Part shown: positions 27,413 through 36,213 of the stretch, piece by piece
How positions within the stretch are numbered: the first letter of the stretch is position 1
Layout of the letters: the number at the start of each line of letters is the position of its first letter
Assembly: GCF_000607165.1 (NCBI RefSeq)
Contig: NZ_JFZG01000024.1
Span: 1 to 64,000, forward strand
Source: Ralstonia pickettii
GTDB lineage: Bacteria > Pseudomonadota > Gammaproteobacteria > Burkholderiales > Burkholderiaceae
Length of the DNA: 64,000 bases
Reading direction: 5' to 3'
Notes under the pieces: generated by a model
Told to the model about the DNA's origin: nothing
What the model saw: only the letters and a program-made list of their open reading frames with translations
The model's database searches: none
Position numbers and translations under genes: made by a program

Positions 27413-29194
27413 TCAGTGAATCGACATCGGCGCATTCACTGCGGGGAAGTCCACGAACGCGCTCGTGCAGTCATAGGGCGCCGGCGTTGCCGTCCGGTTA
27501 TCGAAGATATGGACGTGGTTGATGTCCTGGCCCGCGAGCAGCAGGCTGGCAAACGACACCGGCCCCGAACCCATCGTCAACTCCGCATAGGACGGCACGG
27601 GATTCGTCAGCTTGGTCGTTGCCCAACCCGGCAGAGAATCAAAGACCACGTTGTCGAAGACGACGTTGTAGAGATAGTTGAACTGGCTCTGCGACTGGTA
27701 GCCGCGCAGCAACAAGGCCGCGTTGGCGCCGTCATAGACGGAGCCGGCCACATCCAGGTAGCGGAAATTGCGCACCGTGATGTCGTGAAGGTTCGGGTAG
27801 AGCGCCTTGGCCGAGCCCGAAGCGTCGCCGTAGTACGGGTCCATCACGATCGGCTGTTGCAGACGCCGTGCGCACACACCGTCAACCGTCACATTCTTGA
27901 CTTCACCGCCACGGCTATCGTCGGTCTTGATGCGAAAGCCGCTGGTGGCGCCCATGTCGAAGCCGTCGATGGTCAGGTCGCGGATCGTGATGCCGTTCAT
28001 GCCGCTGTCGGTTTCGCTGCCGAGCGACATGCCATGCGTGAAATAGAAGCGGTTGTGCAGGATCTGCACGTTGGAAACGGGGCCCGTGGTGCTGGCGTGC
28101 GACTTGATGGCGATGCCGTCGTCGCCATTGCTGATGTGGTTGAACGCAATGAGCACGTTCTGCGATTGGCCCGGGTCGATACCGTCTGTGTTTTTGACGG
28201 TGGCAGGCGTAAAGCAGGTGCTGGGCGTGGTGGTATTGGGCGAACCTGAGACGACCGGCATCGTGTTGGCTGCGCATTGGTAGCCTGCCACGGAGTATTC
28301 GAGCGAGGGCGTCAGGATCTTGGTGCCCCAGGCGGTCACGCCGCTGACGCCGCTCGTGACAACGTGGAACTTCGGCGCGTTCTGCAACGTAATCCGATAG
28401 AGGCTGAAGTTGCTGCCGCCATTCACCTGGATCAGGCGCGGGTTGTTCTGGCTGGCGTTGCTCATGGTTTTGGTCAGCGCGCCGACATCCCACCACGTGA
28501 GCTTGTTGGCATACAGGCCGGAGGTGAGCACCTCGCCGCCGCGGCCGTCGATCACGCCGTCGCCGACCACACCGTTGCCATTGGGCGTCGTGGTGATGAG
28601 CGCGTTGCAGCCGTTGTCGCTGCTGGCGGTTTCGCCGCAATTGTTCTTGCCGCTGATCTGGTAGTCAGACGGCTTACGCGAGGCGAACAGCGTCACCCCC
28701 GCGTCGACCCACAGCGTGACGGACCCCGTCAAGACGATCGGGCCACTGAGGAATGCGTTTTGGCCTTGGCTTCCCTTGACGAGCTTCACTGCCTGCCCGG
28801 CAGGACAACCGTTGATGGCCGCCTGAATGTTGGCGGTGTCGGGCTCAGAGTTGGCCGGCGGCGCATCCACCGACGCGTCGAGCAGCCCCTTGCTGTTCTT
28901 GGTCAAGCTCGCGCTCAAGGTCGCACACACCGTAGTGGGTAGCGACGGCTCCTTGCCCTGCACGGCTGGATCAGAAAGCGCCGTGGCCGGCCAGAGCGCA
29001 GTGGAAGTTGTCGTAGATGTACCGGTGCCGACTCCAGGGCCGGTTCCAGGGCTGGTCGCGACACCACCACCGCTGCTGGCGATGTCGCTGCTGCTGCCAT
29101 CACCGCCCCCGCAGCCGGTCAACGCAAGGCTGACAGATAGGCAGATCAGGCCGATGCGGGCACGCGCTGTCCGCATCGCTCTTGAATGGGTCAT
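27413..29194 (-). CDS. Lipoprotein polygalacturonase (GH28)
   Basis: A 593-residue predicted lipoprotein (signal to LALTGC near residue 27, then a Ser/Gly/Thr-rich linker to about 65) with a right-handed parallel beta-helix GH28 domain. The four family motifs are recognisable: KNTDGIDPG, NGDDGIAIKSH, FTHGMSLGSE and GFRIKTDD, giving the catalytic Asp residues and the Arg-Lys pair. It hydrolyses de-esterified homogalacturonan. It is the promoter-proximal gene of the pair, so the hydrolase and the esterase that prepares its substrate are co-expressed. Surface anchoring, as opposed to release, is suggested by the lipoboxes. Confidence 0.92.
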   Translation of the reverse strand: MTHSRAMRTARARIGLICLSVSLALTGCGGGDGSSSDIASSGGGVATSPGTGPGVGTGTSTTTSTALWPATALSDPAVQGKEPSLPTTVCATLSASLTKNSKGLLDASVDAPPANSEPDTANIQAAINGCPAGQAVKLVKGSQGQNAFLSGPIVLTGSVTLWVDAGVTLFASRKPSDYQISGKNNCGETASSDNGCNALITTTPNGNGVVGDGVIDGRGGEVLTSGLYANKLTWWDVGALTKTMSNASQNNPRLIQVNGGSNFSLYRITLQNAPKFHVVTSGVSGVTAWGTKILTPSLEYSVAGYQCAANTMPVVSGSPNTTTPSTCFTPATVKNTDGIDPGQSQNVLIAFNHISNGDDGIAIKSHASTTGPVSNVQILHNRFYFTHGMSLGSETDSGMNGITIRDLTIDGFDMGATSGFRIKTDDSRGGEVKNVTVDGVCARRLQQPIVMDPYYGDASGSAKALYPNLHDITVRNFRYLDVAGSVYDGANAALLLRGYQSQSQFNYLYNVVFDNVVFDSLPGWATTKLTNPVPSYAELTMGSGPVSFASLLLAGQDINHVHIFDNRTATPAPYDCTSAFVDFPAVNAPMSIH

Positions 29195-29500
29195 CGTGTT
29201 GTTCTCCTCGTTTTCTTCGTATGGGTGTGAATTCAGCGCGCGTGCTACCCGCTCGCAGGCGGAGCAGCACGCGTTTGGCGGAGGCGGGCGCGCGTGGGAA
29301 TACGAGCGCCGAATGGGCGGATCAGCACGCGCCGGTATTGCGCCGCAACGTGCGTCGTGAACGCGCGAAAAGCGTATGGGCGCGAGTTGGCGCCCACCGC
29401 CGGTGGCGGGGGTGTTCCATGCGTCTCCTCTCTGATTTTTGTATTGGCCACTACCGGAGAACTGCGTCCTTGCGAGCAGGCAGGTCCCCGGTCAGCCAGT

Positions 29501-29538
29501 TTCTGATATATCAAAATCTATTAATTGATATATTAGAA
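29501..29538. promoter_or_regulatory. AT-rich inverted repeat, candidate operator of the pectin operon
   Basis: TTCTGATATATCAA (29501-29514) and TTGATATATTAGAA (29525-29538) form an inverted repeat with 14-bp arms and one mismatch, separated by 10 bases. The core TGATATATCA is itself a perfect palindrome, and the two cores are centred 22 bases apart, about two helical turns. It lies about 300 bases upstream of the polygalacturonase start in otherwise GC-rich DNA. The cognate regulator is not in the window. Confidence 0.55.
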
Positions 29539-29587
29539 GTCAAGGCAGGGTTTTCCCGGCAGAGCCGTAAGGCCAGCAAGACGGGAA

Positions 29588-29617
29588 CAAAAAAAAGCCG
29601 GCCCCAGGGGACCGGCT
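29588..29617 (-). terminator. Rho-independent terminator of the Deg protease gene
   Basis: On the minus strand a GC-rich stem (AGCCGG/CCGGCT extended by CCCC/GGGG) is followed by eight T residues, about 31 bases beyond the protease stop codon. Confidence 0.88.
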
Positions 29618-29647
29618 ATGCGAGGAGAGGCAGCGCCGAGATTTACG

Positions 29648-31129
29648 TCAACCCAGATCCACAGGCACGAAGATCTTCGTATCGTCACGCTGTACGAGCA
29701 GGGCGACATGCTTGCCGGCGCGATCCACCAGCGTGCGCAACTCCTGCACCGACGACACCGGTGTGCCGTTCAGCGACAGGATCACGTCGCCGGGTTGGAT
29801 GCCAACCTTGGCCGCCGGGCCGGTCACGTCCATCACCACCAGGCCGCCAGGCAGGCCGTTCTGGCGCTTCTCTTCCGGCTGCAGCGGTCGCACCGCCAGA
29901 CCCAGGCGGCCTTGGTCCGGCGCGGCCTTTTCACTGGATGCCACCTTGGCATCCTTGGCGGCACCGACGGTCACAGTCAGTGTGGTCGGCTTGCCCTGGC
30001 GGATGATCTGCAGCGGCACGGTGGAGCCCGGCTTGATGTCGGCCACCTGCTCGGGCAGATCGCCCGACCGGTCGATCCGTGCACCGCCAATCTGCAGGAT
30101 CACGTCGCCAGGTTGCAGGCCGGCCTTGGCTGCGGGGCCGCCGTCTTCCACCGAGTTGACCAATGCGCCTTCGGGCTTGGGCAGCTTGAAGGAATCGGCC
30201 AGCGACTGGTCGACCTCCTGCACCGCAATGCCCAGGCGGCCGCGCGTGACCTTGCCCGTCGACACAAGCTGCTGCTCCACCTTCATCGCCACATCAATCG
30301 GCACGGCAAACGACAAGCCCTGGTAGCCACCGGTCTGGCTGTAGATCTGCGAATTGATACCGATCACCTCGCCGCGCTGGTTGAACAGCGGGCCGCCCGA
30401 GTTGCCGGGGTTCACGGCCACATCGGTCTGGATGAACGGCACATAGGTATCGTCCGGCAGCGAGCGCGACTTGGCGCTCACGATGCCCGCCGTGACGGTG
30501 TTCTCGAAACCGTACGGCGAACCGATGGCCAGCACGGGCTCACCCACCTTGGTATTGGCTGGGCTGCCAATCTGCACGATCGGCAGGTTCTTGGCGGAGA
30601 TGCGCAGCACTGCCACGTCGGATTGCTTGTCGACGCCGAGCACCTTGGCCTTGAACTCGCGGCGGTCCGTCAGCTTGACGTTGACCTCCTGCGCGCCATC
30701 CACCACGTGGGCGTTGGTCAGGATCAGGCCATCGGCCGAGACGATGAAGCCGGAGCCCAGACCGCGCACGATCTGGTCGCCGCGCTGCTGCGGCATCTGC
30801 GGCATGAACCGCTTGAAGAATTCGGAGAACGGATCATCCGGGCTCATGCCGGGCGGCAAGCCCTGCATGCTGGTGCGCTGCGCGTGCGCGGTGGTGCTGA
30901 TGTTGACCACCGCCGGGCCGTAGCGATCGACGATGCCTGAGAAGTCCATTGGCGCCGCCACAGCCACCGGAGCTGCACCGGGAGCAGGCGCGGTCGTTGC
31001 CGTCGCAGTGGCCACGGGCGCCGCCACCGCACGCGAAATCATGTCTTTCTGCAGATAGGCATAGCCGCCTGCAACGGCGACCACTGCGGCCAGGCCAGCC
31101 GCACTGCGTGCCAGGGTTTGACGCGTCAT
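29648..31129 (-). CDS. Periplasmic serine protease of the Deg/HtrA (DegQ/MucD) family
   Basis: A 493-residue envelope quality-control protease and chaperone. An N-terminal signal or anchor helix (about 8-25) precedes a trypsin-like domain with the full triad H141 (TNAHVV), D171 (QSDVAVL) and S244 (GNSGGPL), then two PDZ domains (about 275-370 and 395-485, each with a GDVIL core). It should degrade misfolded periplasmic proteins. It lies 147 bases downstream of a sensor kinase gene in the same direction; a PmrA-type box in that gap suggests control by the adjacent two-component system. Confidence 0.95.
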   Translation of the reverse strand: MTRQTLARSAAGLAAVVAVAGGYAYLQKDMISRAVAAPVATATATTAPAPGAAPVAVAAPMDFSGIVDRYGPAVVNISTTAHAQRTSMQGLPPGMSPDDPFSEFFKRFMPQMPQQRGDQIVRGLGSGFIVSADGLILTNAHVVDGAQEVNVKLTDRREFKAKVLGVDKQSDVAVLRISAKNLPIVQIGSPANTKVGEPVLAIGSPYGFENTVTAGIVSAKSRSLPDDTYVPFIQTDVAVNPGNSGGPLFNQRGEVIGINSQIYSQTGGYQGLSFAVPIDVAMKVEQQLVSTGKVTRGRLGIAVQEVDQSLADSFKLPKPEGALVNSVEDGGPAAKAGLQPGDVILQIGGARIDRSGDLPEQVADIKPGSTVPLQIIRQGKPTTLTVTVGAAKDAKVASSEKAAPDQGRLGLAVRPLQPEEKRQNGLPGGLVVMDVTGPAAKVGIQPGDVILSLNGTPVSSVQELRTLVDRAGKHVALLVQRDDTKIFVPVDLG

Positions 31130-31217
31130 TGTCGTGTCCTCTCTTGCTTAGCACGAGGGTCACGGCCTGCGGAGTCGCCTGTCGTGCCCATCGGTTGAAG
31201 GCATCGTAGGCGGGCAG

Positions 31218-31234
31218 ACTTAAACGAGACTTAA
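31218..31234 (-). promoter_or_regulatory. PmrA/QseB-type response regulator box
   Basis: On the minus strand the sequence is TTTAAG-TCTCG-TTTAAG, a direct repeat with 11-bp period that matches the published PmrA-box form YTTAAK-N5-YTTAAK exactly. It is 89-105 bases upstream of the Deg protease start and just after the sensor kinase gene. The OmpR-type regulator encoded at 32597-33331 is the obvious candidate to bind it. Confidence 0.65.
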
Positions 31235-31276
31235 AGGTGCAAGGCGCACGCGCACATCACACGAAACAAAATGTTT

Positions 31277-32593
31277 CTACGCATTGGCCTTGAATGGAAA
31301 GCGCAACACCACGCGCAAGCCGCCCCCCTCGCGCGCTTCCAGCGCCAGGGTTGCGTCGTGCGCCTGGGCGATCTCGCGCACGATGGCGAGGCCGAGGCCG
31401 CTACCGCCCGTGGGTGCCTGAGCAGGCCGATAAAAGCGATCGAGCACGCGTTCGCGTTCCTCCGCAGGGATGCCAGGGCCGTTGTCTTCCACCACCAGCT
31501 GCGCGCCACCGTCGGGCGTGTGTTCGGTTGATACATCGACGCGCGCACCGCGCGGGCAGTAGTTCAGCGCGTTGTCGACAAGGTTGACCAGCAGCACGCG
31601 CAGCGCATCAGCATTGCCGATGACCGATGCCGGCTGCGACTCCACCGCGACCCCCAAATCAATGCCCTTGTGCACTGCCGCCGGTGACAACTCGGCAACC
31701 ACGTCGGCCGCCACGGCGTCCAGCGCAACGGATGCGCGTTGCGTATCGGCCGCGCCCGGCTCCTGCCGTGCAAGCGTCAGCAACTGGCCAACGAGGCGGA
31801 TCATGCGTTCGACACCGCGATGCAGATCGGCATGCGCGGCGCGGCGTTCGTCTTCGTTCTCAGCGCGGTCGGCCACCTGCAACTGCAGCTTGAGGGCGGC
31901 CAGCGGCGTACGCAGCGCGTGTGCGGCATCGGCAACGAACGCGCGCTGGTGCGCAAGTGCGGTGCCGAGCCGCGCAAGCAGATCGTTCAATGCTTGTGTC
32001 AGCGGGCGGATCTCGTCAGGCAAACCCTGCGTGGGCAACGGCGACAGCGCTGCCGCATCGCGCGCCTGCACCTGCTTGGCCACCGAGCCCAGCGGCGCCA
32101 GCCCACGCCCGACCGCCAGCCACACGATCCATCCCAGCAGCGGCAGCAGGATTAGCAACGGTGCGACCGTACGCAGCGCCATGCGCGCCGCCACCTCGTG
32201 CCGCGCGCTATATGGCTGCGCGATCTGCACCACGGCGGGCCCGAACGCGACGCTGTAGATGCGCCACGGCCCCTCCGGCGTATTCGCGTCGGAAAAACCG
32301 AGCTCCGCCTGGTCCGGCAGATCGGGCCGCGCGTGCGAGAGATACAGGCTGCGGCCAGTGCCGTCCCAGATGCGGATCACGACGTCATCGTCACGCGCAA
32401 TGCCGGCGAGCGCCGGCGGCGGCGGGTCGATCCACTGGCTCGGCAGCGCAGCGGCCACCTGCTGCATCTGGTAGTCGAACAGCGCGTTGGCTTCCTGGCG
32501 CGCCTGCGCGTAGATCAGACCGGTGGCGATGACGATGCCCGCCAGCAGGCCGCCGGCCAGCCACCACAGCAGGGTTTTACGGATCGATTGCAT
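31277..32593 (-). CDS. Sensor histidine kinase (QseC/PmrB/TctE-like)
   Basis: A 438-residue membrane kinase. Two transmembrane helices (about 8-28 and 142-164) flank a periplasmic sensor of roughly 110 residues, followed by a HAMP-like linker, the dimerisation domain with phospho-acceptor H225 in ADAAHALRTPLAAL and an ATPase domain with NLVDNALNY, VEDNGPGIP and GGSGLGLAIV. It autophosphorylates and passes phosphate to the OmpR-type regulator encoded 3 bases upstream. The sensor segment resembles the DUF2354/TctE-N style of QseC-like kinases; the stimulus is unknown. Confidence 0.92.
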   Translation of the reverse strand: MQSIRKTLLWWLAGGLLAGIVIATGLIYAQARQEANALFDYQMQQVAAALPSQWIDPPPPALAGIARDDDVVIRIWDGTGRSLYLSHARPDLPDQAELGFSDANTPEGPWRIYSVAFGPAVVQIAQPYSARHEVAARMALRTVAPLLILLPLLGWIVWLAVGRGLAPLGSVAKQVQARDAAALSPLPTQGLPDEIRPLTQALNDLLARLGTALAHQRAFVADAAHALRTPLAALKLQLQVADRAENEDERRAAHADLHRGVERMIRLVGQLLTLARQEPGAADTQRASVALDAVAADVVAELSPAAVHKGIDLGVAVESQPASVIGNADALRVLLVNLVDNALNYCPRGARVDVSTEHTPDGGAQLVVEDNGPGIPAEERERVLDRFYRPAQAPTGGSGLGLAIVREIAQAHDATLALEAREGGGLRVVLRFPFKANA

Positions 32594-32596
32594 GGC

Positions 32597-33331
32597 TTAT
32601 TGGTGCGCGTCGCCAGCGGCAGGTTCCGCAGGCGACGTCGACGCCTCACGCGGAATCACATACCCCACGCCGCGGATGTTCTGGATGAAATGGCTACCAA
32701 GCTTCTTGCGCAACGCGTGAATGTAGACCTCGACCGTGTTGCTGCCCACCTCTTCATCCCAGCCGTAGAGGTTGTCTTGCAACTGGGCGATCGACCACAC
32801 CTTGCCCGGCCGCGCAAGCAGCGCATGCAGCACCGCAAACTCGCGGCCCGACAGTTTGACCGGCACACCCGCGCGCAGCACCTCGCGGGTGACGGGGTTG
32901 AGCAGCACCTCGCCGTGGCGCATGAGCGGATCGGCGCGGCCGCCTTGTCTGCGCAGCAGCGCGTGCATGCGTGCCGCCAGCTCCTGGAGGTCGAAGGGCT
33001 TGACGAGGTAATCGTCTGCGCCGGCATTGAGACCGGCCACGCGGTCGGCCACCGCATCGCGCGCGGTCAGGATCAGGATGGGGATGGCGATGCCGCGCTG
33101 GCGCAGTTCGCGCACCACATCCAGCCCGTCGCGCTTGGGCAGGCCGAGGTCGAGCAGCATGAGGTCGAACATGGTGGCGCCGGACTCTGCGCCGGCGGCG
33201 CCAGGCGCCGTGATGGCGTGCACGGCTGCCTCGCCGTCACGCACCCAATCGATGGCGAAACCGTCGTGGCGCAAACCCTTGCGCACGCTGTCGCCGATCA
33301 TGTCGTCGTCTTCTACGAGCAGTACGCGCAT
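32597..33331 (-). CDS. OmpR family response regulator (QseB/PmrA-like)
   Basis: A 244-residue regulator. The receiver domain (1-125) has the acidic pocket EDDD at 7-10, phosphoacceptor D61 in LMLLDLGLP and K of VKPFD; the winged-helix DNA-binding domain (about 140-230) has LSGREFAVLHALLARPG and VEVYIHALRKKLG. A loop with APGAAGAESG at about 42-51 is a little longer than usual. It is the first gene of the regulator-kinase operon; the Deg protease downstream carries a matching PmrA-type box. Confidence 0.93.
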   Translation of the reverse strand: MRVLLVEDDDMIGDSVRKGLRHDGFAIDWVRDGEAAVHAITAPGAAGAESGATMFDLMLLDLGLPKRDGLDVVRELRQRGIAIPILILTARDAVADRVAGLNAGADDYLVKPFDLQELAARMHALLRRQGGRADPLMRHGEVLLNPVTREVLRAGVPVKLSGREFAVLHALLARPGKVWSIAQLQDNLYGWDEEVGSNTVEVYIHALRKKLGSHFIQNIRGVGYVIPREASTSPAEPAAGDAHQ

Positions 33332-33377
33332 GGCGAATCAAAAATTAGCCGGGGAGGGCTCATTGTAGAACTGCCGC

Positions 33378-33411
33378 GCGGGCGGCCCGCACTTTGTGCA
33401 GAGCCGCCCGC
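33378..33411 (-). terminator. Hairpin after the sedolisin gene
   Basis: Perfect 9-bp arms (GCGGGCGGC/GCCGCCCGC) lie between the response regulator start and the sedolisin stop... on the minus strand this is 15 bases beyond the end of the sedolisin gene, so it probably terminates that transcript. No U-tract follows, hence the modest confidence. Confidence 0.4.
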
Positions 33412-33426
33412 AGTTTCACCCCCCCA

Positions 33427-35151
33427 TCAGAACCCGCCCGATTTGATCAGTTGATTCAACGCGCCGATGTTCAGGCTGCCCCAACCCGTCGGGTAATCCC
33501 AGCCTTGCGCGGCGCTGTAACCGTAGCCCTGGTAGCCGTTGTTGCCCGAGACCACGTCATACCGCAGCAGCGAAGCGTTGGCCGGAATGGCGCTGTACAG
33601 GCGCGCCGCCGGAAAGCCCAGGTTGCCGTTGGCCGCCAGCAACCGTGCCCAGAAGCCGACAAAGATGGGCGATGCCAGGCTCGTGCCGCCAATCTGCTGC
33701 AACTGCCCGTAGTTGTAGATGTAGGCGCCGGTGCTCTGTGCTGCGTCGAACGACACATCGGGCAATAGGCGCGCATTGCCGCCCTGCCAACTTGGCGCCG
33801 GCAGGATCTGGCTGATGCCGCCGCCGGTGGCCCACAGCTTGCCGTTGCCGTCCAGGCCTTCGTTCCACACGGTCTCGCTAGCGAAGCTGGAACCGCTCGT
33901 ATAGAGCGTGGTGCCGCCAATGGCGAGCACGTGCGGTGACGATGCCGGCCACGACACGCTGTAGTTGCCGCCGTCCGGATAGCCGCGATTGTTGCACTCG
34001 TAGACGCCCTCGTCGCCCGAAGACACGGAGAACGTCTGCCCCTGCGCGGCGGCTGTGGTGAAGATGGCCTCTTCGGCGTCGAGCGTGCCGTCGGCGCTGG
34101 CATCGTTCTCGCACCAGCCGAGCGACACGTTGATGATCTTGGCGGTGTTGTCGGTCACTGCCTTGTTGAAAGCCTTGGTCAAGCCCGTGTTGCCCGGCGC
34201 GTTCAGGTCGGCCATGTAGAAGGCCAGCTTGCCGACCGCGCCACCAGCCGCACCTACGATGGACTGGCTGTCGAGGTTCCACTCGCCCTGGCCTTCCTGA
34301 TCATCGGTGTAGTTGCCGCTGCTGCCGTTGGTCTTGATCGTGGTGGTGGACACCGCGGCGTAGCCGTTGTTGCTCGTGAACGTACGCAGGTCACGCAGCG
34401 TTTGCGATACGCCGCCGATGGTGATGACGCCCACGGTCGTGCCCGCCGCCGTCGGAACGCCGGTCGCACCGTACAGCGCTGGGAATTCCTTCGGGTAATG
34501 GCCCGTGGCTGTGCCCGCAGCCAGTGTACGCGCTTCCGCCACATCCCCCACACGCAGCAGCGGACGCGCGCGCGCCACGTTCTGCAGGCCCAGCACCGAG
34601 CCAACGATGCCGCCCAGCGCGCGCGGCACCTGGGCCTTGCTGCTGTTCGCAAACCCGCTGCGGCCGGCAAGCTGGTAATGCACCAGCGGCGTGTTGAACG
34701 CCGCCTTGACCGTGCCGGCCGTACCGCGCGCCGACACCAACAGCCGGTTGGGCGCAACGTCGATATCGATAAAGCCGTTCTGCCGCAGATAGCGCACCAC
34801 GGCATCCACCTGTGCCTGCGTGGGCGCGTGGTTGGCCAGGAACTGCTCGCTGGTCAGGTACTTGCGGTAGTGTGAGCTGCGCGGGTCGTTGACGCCGTGC
34901 GCGAGCGCCTTAAGGCTGGCCTCATTGCGCAGCTTGAGACTGATCAGTACATCAGTGGTCTGGCCGGGCGCGACCTCGTTGGCGGCGCCGCGCGTCATGA
35001 GTTGCGGGCCGGTGACGAAGGCCTTGGTGTGGGTGTCGACCCAGTCGGTGGCGGCATGCAGCGGCCCGGCCGCGAGCACCAGCGGCCATGCACAAGCCAG
35101 TTGACGGCACAAAGTAGAAAGTTGCTGCGTGGGGAGAGCAGTACGGAGCAT
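33427..35151 (-). CDS. Secreted serine-carboxyl peptidase, S53 sedolisin family
   Basis: A 574-residue exported protease. A signal peptide (about 1-33, ending GPLHAA) is followed by an activation prodomain (about 40-200, with SSHYRKYLTSEQF) and a subtilisin-fold catalytic domain. The S53 signature residues are visible: Glu and Asp in GEWNLDSQSI and the catalytic Ser in GGTSLASPIF near the C-terminus. Sedolisins work at acidic pH, which suits plant apoplast or acidified medium. The ATG at 35151 has AAGGA 7 bases upstream; upstream in-frame residues are not protein-like. Confidence 0.9.
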   Translation of the reverse strand: MLRTALPTQQLSTLCRQLACAWPLVLAAGPLHAATDWVDTHTKAFVTGPQLMTRGAANEVAPGQTTDVLISLKLRNEASLKALAHGVNDPRSSHYRKYLTSEQFLANHAPTQAQVDAVVRYLRQNGFIDIDVAPNRLLVSARGTAGTVKAAFNTPLVHYQLAGRSGFANSSKAQVPRALGGIVGSVLGLQNVARARPLLRVGDVAEARTLAAGTATGHYPKEFPALYGATGVPTAAGTTVGVITIGGVSQTLRDLRTFTSNNGYAAVSTTTIKTNGSSGNYTDDQEGQGEWNLDSQSIVGAAGGAVGKLAFYMADLNAPGNTGLTKAFNKAVTDNTAKIINVSLGWCENDASADGTLDAEEAIFTTAAAQGQTFSVSSGDEGVYECNNRGYPDGGNYSVSWPASSPHVLAIGGTTLYTSGSSFASETVWNEGLDGNGKLWATGGGISQILPAPSWQGGNARLLPDVSFDAAQSTGAYIYNYGQLQQIGGTSLASPIFVGFWARLLAANGNLGFPAARLYSAIPANASLLRYDVVSGNNGYQGYGYSAAQGWDYPTGWGSLNIGALNQLIKSGGF

Positions 35152-35366
35152 CGGATGTCCTTTTGAGGAGTACGACGTTGCAGGACCACGCCGCTTGTGA
35201 CGACGTGGGCGTCGTTCACCGTATCCAACGCGTTGCCCTCGCAACAGTGCGAAAACAGTCAGTTGCATCCGGAGCGCGCTGCATCTAGCAACCCCTCGCC
35301 GGGCGGTTGCGCAAGGCAGCGCTTGCCTTTATCGTGATGCGATCCGCGATTCGAACCCGCGCCCAG

Positions 35367-36200
35367 ATGAGCGCCCAGCAAACCACTTCCCCCGCCACCC
35401 CTGATTCACCGACCGACCTGCGCGAGCGCATTCGCACGGCGCGCCCGTCGCTCTCGCCGGCCGAACGCCAGGTGGCGGACTGGGTGTTGCGCCAGCCCGG
35501 CACAGTGCTCAGCCTGCCGGTGGCGGCCATCGCGCGTGAGGCCGGTGTCAGCCAGCCGACCGTGATCCGCTTCTGCCGCTCGATGGGCTGCCATGGCCTG
35601 TCGGATTTCAAGCTGCGGCTGGCGCAAGGCAACGTGGCCCGCGATACCGCGCCGGCGCGCATCGCGTCCCCCTCGGGCATGCGCGTCCTGCAGAACGCCA
35701 TCGATTCGCTCACCACGCTGCAGGACCGCTTCGACCCGGGCACGCTCGATGCAGCGGTGGCGCTGGTCGACAACGCCCACCGCATCGATCTTTACGGCTT
35801 CGGCAGCTCGGGCGTGGTGGCGCTCGATACACAGACGAAATTCTTCCGCTACGGCATTCCTGCGAATGCGTATAGCGATCCGTATCTCGTGTCGATGTCG
35901 CTGAACGTGCTGCAGGCAGGCGACGTGGTGATCGCCATTTCCAAATCGGGTGCGCTGCCCGAACTGCAGACAGCGGTGGAGCGTGTGCGCGAACTGGGCG
36001 TGCGCGTGATTGCCGTGACAGCGCCCGGCAGCCCGCTCGCAGCACTCGCCGATGTCGTGCTGCCCGCTGGCGTTGACGATACCGTGGCCGACCGTTCGAT
36101 GGTCGCGCGCATCTTGCACCTGGCGCTGCTCGATGCGCTGGTGCTGGAAGTGGCGCTGCGCAAGGGCAGCGCACTCCATCACGCCGATCAACCTGAGTAA
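35367..36200 (+). CDS. hexR: HexR, RpiR-family repressor of glucose catabolism
   Basis: About 277 residues. An N-terminal RpiR helix-turn-helix (about 15-95; VAAIAREAGVSQPTVIRFCRS) and a C-terminal SIS sugar-phosphate domain (about 125-265; LYGFGSSGVVALDTQTKFFRYG and AISKSGALPEL). HexR is released from DNA by 2-keto-3-deoxy-6-phosphogluconate. Two boxes matching its consensus lie between zwf and edd in this window, which strongly supports the name. It converges with glk, 13 bases apart. The ATG at 35367 is chosen; alternatives upstream (35337) lack ribosome binding sites too. Confidence 0.9.
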   Translation: MSAQQTTSPATPDSPTDLRERIRTARPSLSPAERQVADWVLRQPGTVLSLPVAAIAREAGVSQPTVIRFCRSMGCHGLSDFKLRLAQGNVARDTAPARIASPSGMRVLQNAIDSLTTLQDRFDPGTLDAAVALVDNAHRIDLYGFGSSGVVALDTQTKFFRYGIPANAYSDPYLVSMSLNVLQAGDVVIAISKSGALPELQTAVERVRELGVRVIAVTAPGSPLAALADVVLPAGVDDTVADRSMVARILHLALLDALVLEVALRKGSALHHADQPE

Positions 36201-36213
36201 CGCGAAAGCTGCG

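Larger units (their letters stand above)
29195..29647. other. Intergenic region upstream of the pectin operon
   Basis: About 450 bases with no credible gene. It holds the probable control region of the polygalacturonase-pectinesterase operon, including the AT-rich inverted repeat at 29501-29538, and at its right end the terminator of the Deg protease gene. The left part (29220-29420) is G/C-rich without obvious structure. Confidence 0.6.
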
